Numbered from the stretch's first letter, positions 45,022-56,690 are shown. The stretch: DNA of 64,000 nt from Nemophila menziesii (GCA_029959085.1 JARWIR010000016.1:19601499-19665498); one strand, 5' to 3'. Notes: a model not told the origin generated them from the letters alone. Numbers and translations are program-made.

Positions 45022-46458
45022 ATGCATCATTTCTTTTCTCTGCTCTCTTTAACTCTCTTCATAACATTATCCACTCAACATTGCTTAACATTTGCAGCAA
45101 AATGCCATGTTGATGATGAATCCGGGTTGCTAGCTTTCAAATCGGGTATCAAATCCGATCCTTCGGGTATACTTGCTTCGTGGAAATCAGGAACAGATTG
45201 CTGCGCTTGGGTAGGTATACAATGTCAGACCAATAATCGAGTGACTCACATAAATCTTTACGCACAACCCGACAAGCCAAACGAGTCTTTATCGGGTACT
45301 ATCTCTCCTTCTCTATCCAAACTCCAAAATTTAGAGAGCATTTTCTTCAACGACGTCAAAAATTTAACTGGTCCTTTTCCGAGTTTTTTATTCAAACTGC
45401 CGAAACTTGTTGTTGTTTACATAGAAAACAGTAAGTTATCTGGTAAAATTCCGGAAGATGTGGGTAACTTAACCCAACTCATTGCATTAAGCGTAGAAGG
45501 AAACAGGTTTTCAGGGACGATACCTAGTTCAGTTGGTAAGTTGACTCAGGTAACTCAGCTCAAGCTCGGCAGCAATCTCTTGACCGGCACCATTCCTGTT
45601 AGCATTGGACGGCTTAAGAGCATGTCTTTGCTAAGTTTACAGCGTAACCAACTCACCGGAACCATACCAGACATATTTAAATCATTAAACAACCTCAGAG
45701 TTCTCCAACTTTCTTACAATAAGTTGTCAGGGACAATTCCAGGCAGCATTTCAGCATTAGCACCACTTTTACGCTACCTAGAAATGGGGCACAATGCGTT
45801 ATCAGGGTCGATCCCTGGATTTTTGGGACAATTCAAATCACTCGACACATTGGATCTCTCATGGAATCAATTTTCAGGACCTGTGCCAACAAGTTTCAAG
45901 AATTTAACCAAAATCTTTAATCTTGATCTTTCTCATAATGCCCTGGTGGATCCATTCCCTGTGATGAACGTAAAAGGTATTGAATCGTTGGATTTATCGT
46001 ACAACAAGTTCCATTTAGGGAATATCCCAAAATGGGCCACAACCTCTACTATTATATACTCTCTCAAGCTAGCAAAGTGTGGAATCAAGATGAAATTGGA
46101 TGATTGGAAGCCGACAGAGACTTATTACTATGATTATATCGATCTTTCTGACAATAATATCACTGGAAGTCCGGTTACATTGCTAAACAAAACTGATTTC
46201 TTAGTGGGATTTTATGCATCTGGTAACAGTCTGAAGTTTAATTTGGAGAGCTTGAGGATCGTGAAGACCTTGAAGGAGTTAGATTTATCGCGTAATCTGG
46301 TTTTTGGGAAAGTTCCAGCAGCTATTTCAGGGCTGAAAATATTGAATGTTAGCCATAATCATCTATGTGGTAAGCTCCCGGTGACGAAGTTTTTGGCTAC
46401 TTCATTTATTGGGAATGATTGTCTATGTGGTTCTCCGCTGCCACCTTGCAAAGTTTAA
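45022..46458 (+). CDS. Secreted leucine-rich-repeat protein (At1g33590/DRT100-like, 478 aa)
   Basis: Single open exon with a clear TATA box. Residues 1-26 form a signal peptide. Residues 28-68 are the plant LRR N-terminal domain with paired cysteines (C28, C60, C61, C68; motif CCAWVGIQC). About a dozen 24-residue plant LRRs of the form LxxLxxLxLxxNxLxGxIP run from about 75 to 445. A C-terminal cysteine cap ends DCLCGSPLPPCKV. Several Asn-x-Ser/Thr sites suggest glycosylation. There is no membrane span or kinase, so it should be an apoplastic or wall-associated protein. Length and distinctive segments (LAKCGIKM, LDLSRNLVFGKVP) fit the Arabidopsis At1g33590-At1g33670 cluster, as I recall it. 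Relatives include polygalacturonase inhibitors and FLOR1; the ligand is unknown. It is the only host gene supported here, and it has transposons on both sides. Confidence 0.93.
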   Translation: MHHFFSLLSLTLFITLSTQHCLTFAAKCHVDDESGLLAFKSGIKSDPSGILASWKSGTDCCAWVGIQCQTNNRVTHINLYAQPDKPNESLSGTISPSLSKLQNLESIFFNDVKNLTGPFPSFLFKLPKLVVVYIENSKLSGKIPEDVGNLTQLIALSVEGNRFSGTIPSSVGKLTQVTQLKLGSNLLTGTIPVSIGRLKSMSLLSLQRNQLTGTIPDIFKSLNNLRVLQLSYNKLSGTIPGSISALAPLLRYLEMGHNALSGSIPGFLGQFKSLDTLDLSWNQFSGPVPTSFKNLTKIFNLDLSHNALVDPFPVMNVKGIESLDLSYNKFHLGNIPKWATTSTIIYSLKLAKCGIKMKLDDWKPTETYYYDYIDLSDNNITGSPVTLLNKTDFLVGFYASGNSLKFNLESLRIVKTLKELDLSRNLVFGKVPAAISGLKILNVSHNHLCGKLPVTKFLATSFIGNDCLCGSPLPPCKV

Positions 46459-46968
46459 CCGGTCAAAATTATTTCTCCGAGTCATGCTGAGTCTGTCCCC
46501 AAGGCGCCTAGCCTAATAACTTAGATATTCTGAGAAAATAGTAGCAAAAACTTTCTTGATTTTACTAAATAAACAAGAAAATTAGTGAATCTGTGTGCTT
46601 TTTATGTTGTTACCTAGTAAGCAACCGTGTTATTCGATCCTTAAAATTTACTTTTCTCGGAATATTTTCTTTTTATTAAACGTAGGGAAAGTTTTTACCT
46701 GTAGAGCAAGTTGTTATTCGACCCAAGTTGTTGCGTAAAGATTGAAATTGATACAGAAAATTAAAGAAGGTAGGGTTACTGGCAGGATAGGTAGGTAAGT
46801 GGGTTTATTACAGTGCAGAACATAATTTTAACAAAACCAAAAATCGTTTTAATTTTAACCAAACTAACTCAAAATATATGTTAATTTTATCTAGACTAAT
46901 CTTATCCATCGGGTTACCTAATGATTTTTCAGATTCATATATTTTACCAATATATTATCCTAACTATT
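46459..46968. other. LRR gene 3' flank
   Basis: About 0.5 kb with no open frame. It should contain the 3' untranslated region and polyadenylation signals; none stands out. Ends at the presumed copia-3 LTR. Confidence 0.5.
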
Positions 46969-47209
46969 GATAAAATAGACTACATGGACATCAATGAACC
47001 ATCCCACAACCTACAACAACTCACACAACAACATCCAAAACGGTTACACAGAAGGACAACAAACACGTTTTAGAGTTATAGATGTGTATGTTATATGTGT
47101 AGTTTGTGTTACTTGTTCACTAAGCTAAAGTAATTATATATAGCAGATCAAATACAATTGTAAACACAACTTGAAATCAATAATAAAATCTCTTCTTCTA
47201 TCTCTAAAA
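46969..47209 (+). repeat. Copia-3 5' LTR (left edge approximate)
   Basis: Ends just before the primer site and contains tataTATAGCAG and the AATAAAATC-type 3' signals usual in short copia LTRs. No second copy is in the window. Confidence 0.5.
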
Positions 47210-47222
47210 TAGTATCAGAGCC
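47210..47222 (+). other. Copia-3 primer binding site
   Basis: TAGTATCAGAGCC, one base off the usual tRNA-Met-type TGGTATCAGAGC. Confidence 0.75.
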
Positions 47223-47254
47223 AAAAGAGAATAAAAGGTTTTTCATCCATTAAT

Positions 47255-47465
47255 TGATAACTATAGTTTACCTATCGAGTTACTTAACTCAACTAGTTAA
47301 TTAGTTTGTTATACTAAATGACAAATAGTTTGTTATAGGGAATAATAGTACAAGTGAGGTGTATTGAATCATGTTGTAAACACCTCACTACAACTCTATA
47401 TATATTGTACTATTATCACAACAATCAATATACATTATTTCGTATCTTTACTTAAAATCATAACA
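47255..47465 (+). repeat. Copia-2 5' LTR
   Basis: TGATAACTAT to CATAACA, 211 bp. A TATATATA promoter-like stretch lies near 47397. Confidence 0.95.
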
Positions 47466-47478
47466 TGGCATCAGAGCC
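47466..47478 (+). other. Copia-2 primer binding site
   Basis: TGGCATCAGAGCC abuts the 5' LTR; tRNA-Met type with one change. Confidence 0.88.
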
Positions 47479-47576
47479 AATGAGAAGCTCTCATGAAGCT
47501 AAAAAATTCTGCCATTAATGGCGTTTTCATAAGATTCGCTTCTCTCCTATAAATCGATCCTCTTCCGCTTTCCTTT

Positions 47577-50500
47577 ATGGCGTCTTCTTCAACTCCCTCT
47601 TCTCCTCATATTACATCTAGTTCCTCAATTCCTGCTGGCCTTCTTCTCCTTCGTCAAAATTGGAACAGCTTAGTACAGGTCAAGCTCGATTCATCTAACT
47701 ATGTGTTATGGCGGTCTCAAATTGAGGCTGTCCTAGATGCTCATGGTTACTTGGGTCATTTAAATGGTTTTGTTACTCAGCCTTTGTCGTCTGATCCACT
47801 GTATGCGACATGGTTGATAGAGGACCAACAGCTCAAAGTATCCTTATTATCATCAATGATTCCATCGATTTTGTCTCAGGTTGTTCGATTATCTCGTGCT
47901 GGTGATGTTTGGAGTAAGTTAGAAGAGACATTCATCACTCAATGCAGAACTCATGTTCATCAACTCAAGATGAAGCTCTGCAACATTAGGAAAGGTGACC
48001 TTAAAATGAGTGATTATTTGGCTTCTATTCAATCTATTTGTGATGGTCTTGAAACGGCTTCTGAAGCTCTTCCCTTAGAGGATATTATTATGTATACCCT
48101 TAAAGGTTTACCTGCTGAGTACAACCAATTTAAATCAAGTATACGAATAACAAATGCTCAATCTACCCCTATTAGTTTTCACTCTTTGGGTAGCTTATTA
48201 GTTTCAGAAGAGCTTCATATGAATATGACTGAACATTCAGAATCTAATGTTCAATCTCATACCGCTCTTTATTCCAATTCATCTTCCTCTACACATAATC
48301 GAGGTCGTGGTTCAAATCAACGAGGACGTGGTCGTGGTTTCTTTGGTCGAGGTCGTGGTGCAAATTCTTATGCATCTTCGAATTTGGGTGCTCAATCCTC
48401 TGTTTCGCAGAATGGTGTACACTCTTCTTTGCCTACCTGTCAAATCTGCTCTAAAATTGGGCACAATGCTTTGGATTGCTGGTGTCGTACTGATTTTGTT
48501 ACTTTTCCCTCACCAAGAGCTAATCGTATTGCTTTGGCAGCTCAAGCTAATACACAATCTTCAACACAGTCCTCACATCATTCTCAGTCATCTCCTTCAG
48601 CTTCTTATGATGCTGAACAATGGTTTTTGGACTCAGGTGCAAATAGTCATATTACTAATGATCTAAATCTTCTTCACAGTTCAACTCCATATCAAGGAGG
48701 TAATAATGTTTCAGTTGGTAATGGTGCTGCTCTTGAGATTGCCAATACATGTCATAGTAAGCTTCTTACACCCTCTACTACTTTTAAACTTAACTCCATC
48801 CTTCATGTTCCTCAAATTTCTTCTAATATTTTATCCATATCTCGTTTTACACTTGATAACAATTGTTCTATAACCTTTGATGCTTCCTCAGTGTCTATTA
48901 TTGATAATCATTCTAATAAACTTCTATTTCAGGGCCCTTGTAGAGATGGTCTGTATCCTATCTCCTTTCATGGTGATTCAGTGTCTTCTTCTTCTTCTTC
49001 TTCTTCTTCTTCAAGTCTTCTTTGTTTATCTTCCAAGTCTCAAGTCTCTTCAGCTATAATTTGGCATTTTCGGTTGGGTCATCCTTCAGCAAATGCCTCT
49101 TCTATTTTAGCACCTCTATTAGAAACTAAACTCAACTTCCATGGTGTTGCTTGTGTAGCTTGTTCAGTGTCTAAAGCTCATAAGTTACCTTTTTCTTCTT
49201 CTGTAACTAAGAGTTTAGTTCCTTTTACACTTATTCATTCAGATGTATGGGGACCTTCTCCTATAAACTCTTATTCTTCCTTTAAATATTATGTAATTTT
49301 CATTGATGATTTTAGCAAATTCTCTTGGGTTTATCCTTTAAAGTTAAAATCAGATGCTCTTTTTGTGTTTCAGACATTTTATAAAATAATTCAAACTCAA
49401 TTTAATAAATCAATCCAAATTTTGCGCACTGATAATGGTGGTGAATATTTGAATAAAGCCTTTTCTTTATTTCTTCAATCACATGGTGCTATTCACCAAA
49501 CTAGCTGTCCTCACACTCCTGAGCAAAATGGAGTGTCTGAGAGGAAGCACAGACATTTGATTGAAACTGCTAGAACTCTTCTTAGTCATAGTTCTATGCC
49601 CTCTAAGTATTGTCTTGAAGCTTGCTTCTTCCATTTATCTTATCAATCTTTTACCATCTCCAAATTTAGCCAATCTCAGTCCTTATGAATTATTGTATAA
49701 AATCAGTCCCTCTTATAAACATCTTAAGGTCTTTGGTTGTCAATGTTTTCCTTGGCTTAAACCTTATGTCTCACATAAATTAGCTCCTAAATCCATATCA
49801 TGTGTTTTTATGGGATATTGTAACTTTTCAAAAGGTTACAAATGTCTTGATTTAGAATCTCAGAAAATATATATATCAAGACATGTTTCTTTTAATGAAC
49901 AGGTTTTTCCCTTTGCTTCTTCTTGTCAATCATCATTATCATCTTCTTCTACTAATGTTGAGCCTTCATCCTTTTTTTGATTTATTCAACTTCAACATAA
50001 ATCCACATTCTTTATCTCATCCTTTTGATTCAATTCTTCCATCACCTCAAACTTCAGTTGAGTCATCATCATCCACTTCATCCTCAAACTTGTCTACACC
50101 ATCTCCATCTCCCCAAACTTCTCATATACAACCACAACCTATACGCCACCCTATGATTACTCGAAAACAAAGAGGATCCTTAAAACCATCCTATAAATGT
50201 CAACACACTCTTGAGTCATCTTCACTTCCTGTTGAACCTAATACATATAAAGAAGCTTCTATGTTTTCTTGTTGGCAATCTGCTATGCAGGTTGAATATA
50301 ATGCCTTAATTGATCAACAAACATGGACTTTAGTTCCACCACCTCTTGGAAGATCACCTATTTCATGTAAATGGGTTTATAAGGTAAAACGTAAAGTTGA
50401 TGGTTCAATTGCGAGGTATAAAGTACGTCTTGTTGCTCGTGGTTTTTTACAAGAATATGGATTAGACTATACTGAAACGTTTAGTCCAGTAGTTAAGCAT

Positions 50501-51766
50501 CAAACTGTTAGAGTGATTTTCTCTTTAGAAGCCTCTTATAATTGGGATATTAAACAATTGGATGTTTCAAATGCCTTTTTACATGGCACACTTGATGAAG
50601 AGGTTTATATGATTCAACCTCCTGGGCTTGTTAATGCTCAACATCCTAATTATGTATGTAAACTTAATCGTTCTTTATACGGTTTAAAACAAGCTCCAAG
50701 AGCTTGGTATCAATTACTTGCTACTTTCTTAACTTCTCATGGTTTTCAATCAAGCTCTGCAGATTCTTCCATGTTTGTTAAAGGTTCAAGTTCTTCTTTA
50801 AATATTATACTTGTTTATGTGGATGATATACTAGTTACTGGAGCAGATAATGCTGCTATTTCTACTATCATTGTAGCTCTAAAAACACATTTTATGATGA
50901 AAGATCTTGGTAATCTTTCTTATTTTTTAGGTCTTGAAATTACAAGATCAAATAAATTTATCTGTGTAAATCAATCATCTTATGCCTTATCTATTCTTCA
51001 AAAGGCTGGTTTGAGTGATTGTAAGCTTAGTTCAACTCCTACACCGAGTAAATATACAATCAAAACATAACATGATCTACTTCCTTATGAAAATCCTACT
51101 CATTTTCGAAGTATCACAGGTGCTCTGCAATATTTGACAATTACTAGGCCTGACATCACTTATGCTGTTAATCAAGTATGTCAAACTATGCACAGTCCTA
51201 CGAATTTAGATTATGCAGCTTTAAAGAAGCTTTTGCGTTATGTTAAAGGCACTCTACACTATAGTCTTTCTTTCAATGCTTCTTCATCTGCTATTCGTGC
51301 TTTCTCTAACTCTGATTGGGCGAGTAATATCTCTAATAGACGCTCTACAACGGGTTATTGTATATTCTCTGGTGATAATTTAATTTCTTGGGGTTCTAAG
51401 CGACAAACCACTGTATCTCGATCCTCCACTGAAGCTGAATATCGAGCTTTAGCCTACGTTTCTACAGAAATTAAATGGTTGACATATATGCTCACAAGTT
51501 TAAAGATTGATATTATTACTCCTACTATATCGTGTGATAATATGTCAGCTATAGCTTTAGCCTCAAACCCTGTCTTTCATTCACGAACACGTCATATTGA
51601 TATCGATTTTCACTTTGTTCGTGAACAAGTACAAAGTAAATTACTCAATCTACTCTTTGTGCCTACTCAATCTCAGTTAGCTGATGTTTTCACTAAGGGT
51701 CTTTCTCCTACTCTTTTCTCCTCGCTTATTAGCAAGCTTCCCCTTCTTAAACGAGGCTCAGCTTGA
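47577..51766 (+). pseudogene. Copia-2 gag-pol, two frameshifts and one stop
   Basis: ATG at 47577. Gag has SNYVLWRSQIEAVLDAHGYL and an RG-rich segment, then an intact zinc knuckle CQICSKIGHNALDC (about 48439-48480). Protease WFLDSGANSHIT is near 48620. A TCT repeat at 48985-49014 codes a poly-Ser run. Integrase has HSDVWGP, TDNGGEY and GVSERKH, so its catalytic D, D and E are present. A frameshift near 49620 moves the reading to another frame and a second near 49960-49980 to a third. RT (FSPVV, YVDDILVTG) and RNase H (STEAEYRAL, HIDIDFHFVRE) follow. A single stop at 51068-51070 lies between RT and RNase H. It cannot make a full polyprotein. Confidence 0.93.
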
Positions 51767-51773
51767 GGGGGGA
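51762..51773 (+). promoter_or_regulatory. Copia-2 polypurine tract
   Basis: gcttgaggggggat ends right at the 3' LTR, overlapping the RNase H stop region. Confidence 0.8.
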
Positions 51774-51984
51774 TGATAACTATAGTTTACCTATCTAGTT
51801 ACTTAACTCAACTAGTTAATTAGTTTGTTATACTAAATGACAAATAGTTTGTTATAGGGAATAATAGTACACGTGAGGTGTATTGAATCATGCTGTAAAC
51901 ACCTCACTACAACTCTATATATATTGTACTATTATCACAACAATCAATATACATTATTTCATATCTTTACTTAAAATCATAACA
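51774..51984 (+). repeat. Copia-2 3' LTR
   Basis: 211 bp. Four substitutions from the 5' copy were seen (at tatcKag, acaMgtg, catgYtg and tttcRta). Confidence 0.95.
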
Positions 51985-52048
51985 TTAATGACCCTATAAG
52001 CACTCAGATTCTCTACTCGATCTTCCGCACTATTTTTCTTTTTTACTC

Positions 52049-54605
52049 ATGGCGTCATCTTCTTCAGCTACGTCTCCTGCTTCTTCAACTTCTCATATCC
52101 AATCCAGCTCAGAAATTCCAGCTGGCTTACTGCTACTACGTCAAAATTGGGCATCTCTTGTTCAAATTAAGCTCGACTCTATGAATTACGTATTATGGAG
52201 AACTCAAATAGAAGCTGTACTCGAAGCTCATGGATATTTAGATCATGTTAATGGAGCTACTCCTCCTCTGGCGTCAACTGTTGCGAGTTACTCCACGTGG
52301 TTGATTGAGGATCATCAGTTGAAAGTTTCCCTTCACTCCTCTATGATTCCTTCAATTCTTAAACAAATTGTTCGTCTCAATCGTGCACATGAAGTTTGGA
52401 AAAAGCTTGAAGATCTCCTTGTCAATCAATGTCGTACCCATGTTCATGGGCTCAAGATGCGTCTCTGCAACATTCATAAAGGTGATATATATATATATAT
52501 ATATATATGAACACCTACCTTGCTGAGATTCAGAACATTTGTGATGGTTTTGAAACGGCCGCTTCAGCTCTTCCACTTGAAGACATAATTATGTACACAC
52601 TTCAAGGTCTTCCTAATGAGTATAATCAATTTAAATCCAACATGCGAATTATGAATGCTCAAACATCTACCCTCAGCTTTCACTCGTTGGGTAGTCTACT
52701 TGTATCTGAAGAGCTTCGTATGAAGATGACTGAATCATGTAAAATTTCACCATCCTCTCATACTGCTTTGTTTTCTTCCTCGATTAATTTTTCAAATCGA
52801 GGTTGTGGTCAACCGTATAGAGGTCGCGGTGGTCGTACGTTATCCTCAACCAACTCGATTCTTGGTGCCGCTCCTTCCTCTGTAACTACTTATGGTATGA
52901 ATTCATCTTATTCTCATGTTCCTACTTGTCAGATTTGTTTGAAATTTGGTCATGCTGCTGTGGGTTGTTGGTTTCGTTCGGATTTCGTAACTTATCCATC
53001 ACCTCGAGCCTCAAATCATGATGTTCTTGCTGCTCAGTCATCGAATTCTGGCTCCTATAACCCTGAGTTATGGTACTTTGACTCCGGTGCTAACAACCAT
53101 GTGACACATGATGTATCTTTGATTCAGAATTCCATGTCTTATGATTGTTCAGTTCAGTTGCTGTTGGTAATGGTCAACCACTTGACATCTCCAATATTGG
53201 TCATAGTAAGCTTCACTCATCATCTTCTTCTTTTGTTTTGTCATCTATACTTCACGTTCCTAGTATATCTTCCAATCTATTGTCTATATCTCGCTTCACT
53301 CGTGATGATAAGTGTTCTATTGTTCTTGATTCTACTTCGGTTACCATTATTGATTCTCTATCTAATCGTGTCTTGTTTAAGGGCCCTTGTAAAGATGGCC
53401 TATATCCTATTCAAATTGGTGCATCTTCTGTGTCTGCTCAATCTACTCATTCATCACCCTTAAGTCTTTCTTCTACAGTTATGTCAAATAAGTCTGCTCA
53501 ACTATGGCATTTCAGGTTGAGTCATCTTTCAACACAAGCTTCTATTCCATTGTCTCGTGTTTTGGATACCAAACTTGACTTTCATGGTCTTAAATGCTCA
53601 GCTTGCTCTACTTCAAAGTCTCATGAACTTCCCTTTTCCTTGTCTATGAATAGAGCTTGCAATGCTTTTGAATTAATACACTCTGATGTATATGGTCCAA
53701 ATCCTATTGATTATTACTCTTCGTTTAAATATTATGTTGTCTTTATATATGATTTCACTCGCTATACTTGGGTTTATCCCTTAAAATTACAATCCCAAGT
53801 TGTGATGTTTTTAAAGTGTTCTATGTTTTCATTTCTACTCAATTTAATGCTCGTATCAAAACTTTTCATTCAAAAAATGGTGGAGAATTTATAAGTATTG
53901 GTTTCCAATATTTCCGTCAATATAAGGGCATTGTTCACCAGGCTTCTTGTCCACATACACCTGAACAAAATGGTGTTTCTGTGAGAAAACACATGCATCT
54001 TATTGGGACTTCTCTTTCTTTACTTGCACACAGTCACTTATCCACTAAATTTTGGTAGAATCTTTAGCTACAACTGTTCATTTCACAAATATCTTACCTA
54101 CTCCAAACTTAAACAATGTGTCACCCTTTGAACTTCTGTATAACTCATCTCCTTCTTATCTTTATTTGCATGTTTTTGGTTGAGTGTGCTATCATTGGCT
54201 TAGACCTTATGCACATCATAAGCTTGCACCTAGGTCAGAATTTTGTGATTTTCTGGGATATTGTACTTCCACGAAAGGCTACAAGTGTTACTCCTTAAAA
54301 TCTCATAATATATTTGTGTCCAGATGTTATTTTTGACGAACATGACTTCTCTTTTCATTCTCCTTCTAATTATTGCTCTTCTTCTACCCTTGAATCTTCA
54401 CCTACTAATTATGTTGATATAATTCCTAACTCTATAAATTTAAATTCCTTATCTACACCTCTAGATTTATCTCTATCTTCTTCATCAAAAAAGACTACTT
54501 CAAATCCTCCAACTGATTTGCCCCCTACTACAACTGTATCTACAACCATACCTACTCCACCTACACCTCTTTCATTACCTAATACCAATATTTCCCCTAT
54601 AATTC
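52049..54605 (+). pseudogene. Copia-3 gag, protease and integrase remnant
   Basis: ATG at 52049 opens gag (NYVLWRTQIEAVLEAHGYL). At 52484-52507 a (TA)n expansion shifts the frame within the gag domain. The zinc knuckle CQICLKFGHAAVGC (about 52928) and protease WYFDSGANNHVT (about 53071) follow. Frames change again near 53140 and 53800. In the integrase the second catalytic Asp lies in SKNGGEF where the family has TDNGGEF, and the catalytic Glu is replaced in GVSVRKH (family GVSERKH). The protein was therefore dead in several ways before the insertion at 54606. The last piece is Ser/Thr/Pro-rich, the usual linker before RT. Confidence 0.88.
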
Positions 54606-55062
54606 TGGTGTCGCCTAGGGTGTGATAAAAATATGATAAATAACTAAGGAAAACAATGTACTAATCACCCTATACTAGCACAGTTCTGCAAGTATTACAG
54701 GACGTATGCAAGTTTTAATGATAAGAAGATTCGTTCCTCAGGGACTTAAATGTGTTAGACAGATGGGAAAATAAATCAGAGTAGCAATTAATAATTAAAA
54801 AGACAAAAAATATATATTATTGATCGAGAGATGAATGATTAAACTAAATTAAAGTAAAAGACAAATAATTAAATATGAGAGAAATAAGATGAGAGAATAT
54901 AGCTTAGGTTTTGCTAGTATGCACTAATACTTCTAATTCTTTCTATCAATTCCAATTCATAAGTGAGATAATAGCTCTTAGATAAATAGTCTGGATTCTA
55001 AATTCCCCTTATCCCCGGAGAGTGAACTAAGGTGGCAACCTCACAATCACGAGGGGACTCAA
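54606..55062 (-). repeat. Partial LTR of an element B-like family
   Basis: Begins TGGTGTCGCCTAGGGTGTGA, like the B LTR, and stays alignable for about 450 bp (aagttttaatgataag, ttcgt..tcagggactta). It is broken at 55062 by the CACTA element; the remainder should lie beyond the window. Left flank aattc is its expected target duplication. Confidence 0.8.
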
Positions 55063-55420
55063 CACTACTACAGCGCAGATCTCTAGCGACCAAATTTCTC
55101 ACGACTACGTGATGTAGTCGCTAAAGACAAGAACCATTAGCGACTACTTCTCTTTAACGACTACCTGACCTGTTTCTCGACTACATTGTAGTCGTTAGTT
55201 ATTTTTGTCTTTAACGACTACATGAGGTAGTCGTTAAAACGTCGTACATAGTCGCTAGTGTTTTTTTAATTTTTTAATTATTTTTCCACCGCCATTGAGT
55301 AGTCGCTAGTGATGGGGTTTTTTAACGACTACTGCATGTAGTCGTTAGAAGGCATTACTAACGACTACTTTTGAGTCTTTGGCGACTACTCGTGTAGTCG
55401 CGATTAGTGGTGGCGTATTT
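55063..55420. repeat. CACTA subterminal repeats (CGACTAC motif in both orientations)
   Basis: At least a dozen copies of RCGACTAC or GTAGTCGY, many arranged as facing pairs with a short gap, for example ACTACGTGATGTAGT, ACTACATTGTAGT and ACTACTGCATGTAGT. Such arrays are the binding sites of the small TNPA-like protein in En/Spm elements. Confidence 0.82.
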
Positions 55421-55526
55421 ATTACAGCAAGTTGCGAATTGGGATCCTCAAACACCATTATTTTACAATTATTCAACTATTCTCTCAAAACTCTTCCAAT
55501 TTTTTCCCACAATTCACCATCAAATA

Positions 55527-56220
55527 TTACTTCAAGACGTGGAAAAGCATTCCCGGGTCAATCAACAACGTGGGACCTCCTCAATTATCAATTTTTCCTT
55601 CTAAATTTGCCCAAAAGTAGGTATTTTTTGTCTTATAAAACTCTTTCAAATTTCTTTTATCTGCATACAATTGTGTAGTTAATGCTAAATAGTATTAATT
55701 ATTAGGTATTTCAACATGTGGAAAAGCTTTACCGGGTCAATCAACAACGTGGGACCTCCTCAATTATCAATTTTTCCTTCTAAATTTGCCCAAAAGTAGG
55801 TATTTTTTGTTCTATAAAACTCTTTCAAATTTCTTTTATTTGCATACAGTTGTGTAGTTAATGCTAAATAGTATTAATTATTAGGTATTTCAACACGTAG
55901 AAAAGCTTTACCGGGTCAATCAACAACGTGGGACCTCCTCAATTATCAATTTTTCCTTCTAAATTTGCCCAAAAGTATGTATTTTTTGTTCTATAAATCT
56001 CTTTCAAATTTCTTTTATTTGCATACAGTTGTGTAGTTAATGTTGAAATAGTATTAATTATTAGGTATTTCAACACGTGGAAAAGCTTTCCCGGGTCAAT
56101 CAAGAACGTGAGACCTCCTCAATCATCAATTTTTCCTTCTAAATTTGCCCAAAAGTAGGTATTTATCATTTATAAAACTTTTTTCATCTCTTTTTCATTT
56201 GATTACAATTGTATAGTTAA
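55527..56220 (+). repeat. Four tandem copies of a ~179-bp unit in the CACTA 5' region
   Basis: Units start at about 55527, 55705, 55884 and 56064. Each carries gtggaaaagc, cgggtcaatcaa, gacctcctcaat and ttgcccaaaagta. Copies 2 and 3 are nearly identical; 1 and 4 are more diverged. No transposase motif is visible in them. Confidence 0.85.
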
Positions 56221-56324
56221 TTCTAAATATATAGTATCACTATGTATCTCTAAACATCTTATAATTTTATATGATATATATATATATATATGAGAAATAA
56301 ATGCATAAATGGGATATATATTTA

Positions 56325-56690
56325 TTTAGTGATGTTATATTTTGTATGCTTTTCATTTTATATTTATGTATTTATTTGGTGATGTTACATTTTGTATGCT
56401 TTTAGTTTTATATTTATGCATTTATTTGGTGATGTAATAATTTGTATGCTTTTAATTTTATATTTATGCATTTATTTGGTGATGTAATAATTTGTATGCT
56501 TTTAATTCTATATTTATTTATTTAATTGGTGATGTAATAATTTTTTTTCATTTTATATTCATGTTTTTAAGTGGTGATGTAATAATTTTTTTTTCATTTT
56601 ATATTTATGTATTTAATTTGTGATGTAATAAGCTTCCTTTTTATTTTATTTTTATGTATTTAATTGGTGATGTAATAATTTTTTTTTCAT
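56325..56690 (+). repeat. Tandem ~60-bp AT-rich repeats upstream of CACTA transposase
   Basis: About six or seven diverging copies of tttatttggtgatgtaataa followed by a T-rich stretch and atttatgcat. The array ends about 50 bp before the transposase ATG, so it may overlap its leader. Confidence 0.75.

Larger units (their letters stand above)
47255..51984 (+). mobile_element. Copia-2: nearly complete Ty1/copia element (4,730 bp)
   Basis: Two 211-bp LTRs, target duplication ttaat (47250-47254 and 51985-51989), primer site TGGCATCAGAGCC at 47466, and polypurine tract gaggggggat before the 3' LTR. The coding region has gag, protease, integrase, RT and RNase H in copia order. I count four LTR differences in 211 bp, so it is fairly young, but the pol frame has three lesions. 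The short LTR and gag type suggest the Ale/Retrofit lineage; that is a judgement by eye. Confidence 0.93.
46969..54605 (+). mobile_element. Copia-3: decayed Ty1/copia element hosting copia-2, cut at 54605
   Basis: Presumed 5' LTR about 46969-47209, primer site at 47210, leader split by copia-2 (47255-51984), then gag-protease-integrase from 52049. Reading stops at 54605, where a B-family LTR has inserted; RT, RNase H and the 3' LTR are not in the window. Gag starts almost like copia-2 (IPAGLLLLRQNW in both), so they are related families. LTR left edge is a guess from a TG in the right range. Confidence 0.78.

Noticed and set aside
45022..46458. Receptor-like kinase
   Set aside because: No transmembrane segment or kinase domain; the frame ends in the LRR cysteine cap.
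55527..56220. CRISPR-like repeat array
   Set aside because: Units are 179 bp tandem copies without spacers, inside a plant CACTA transposon.
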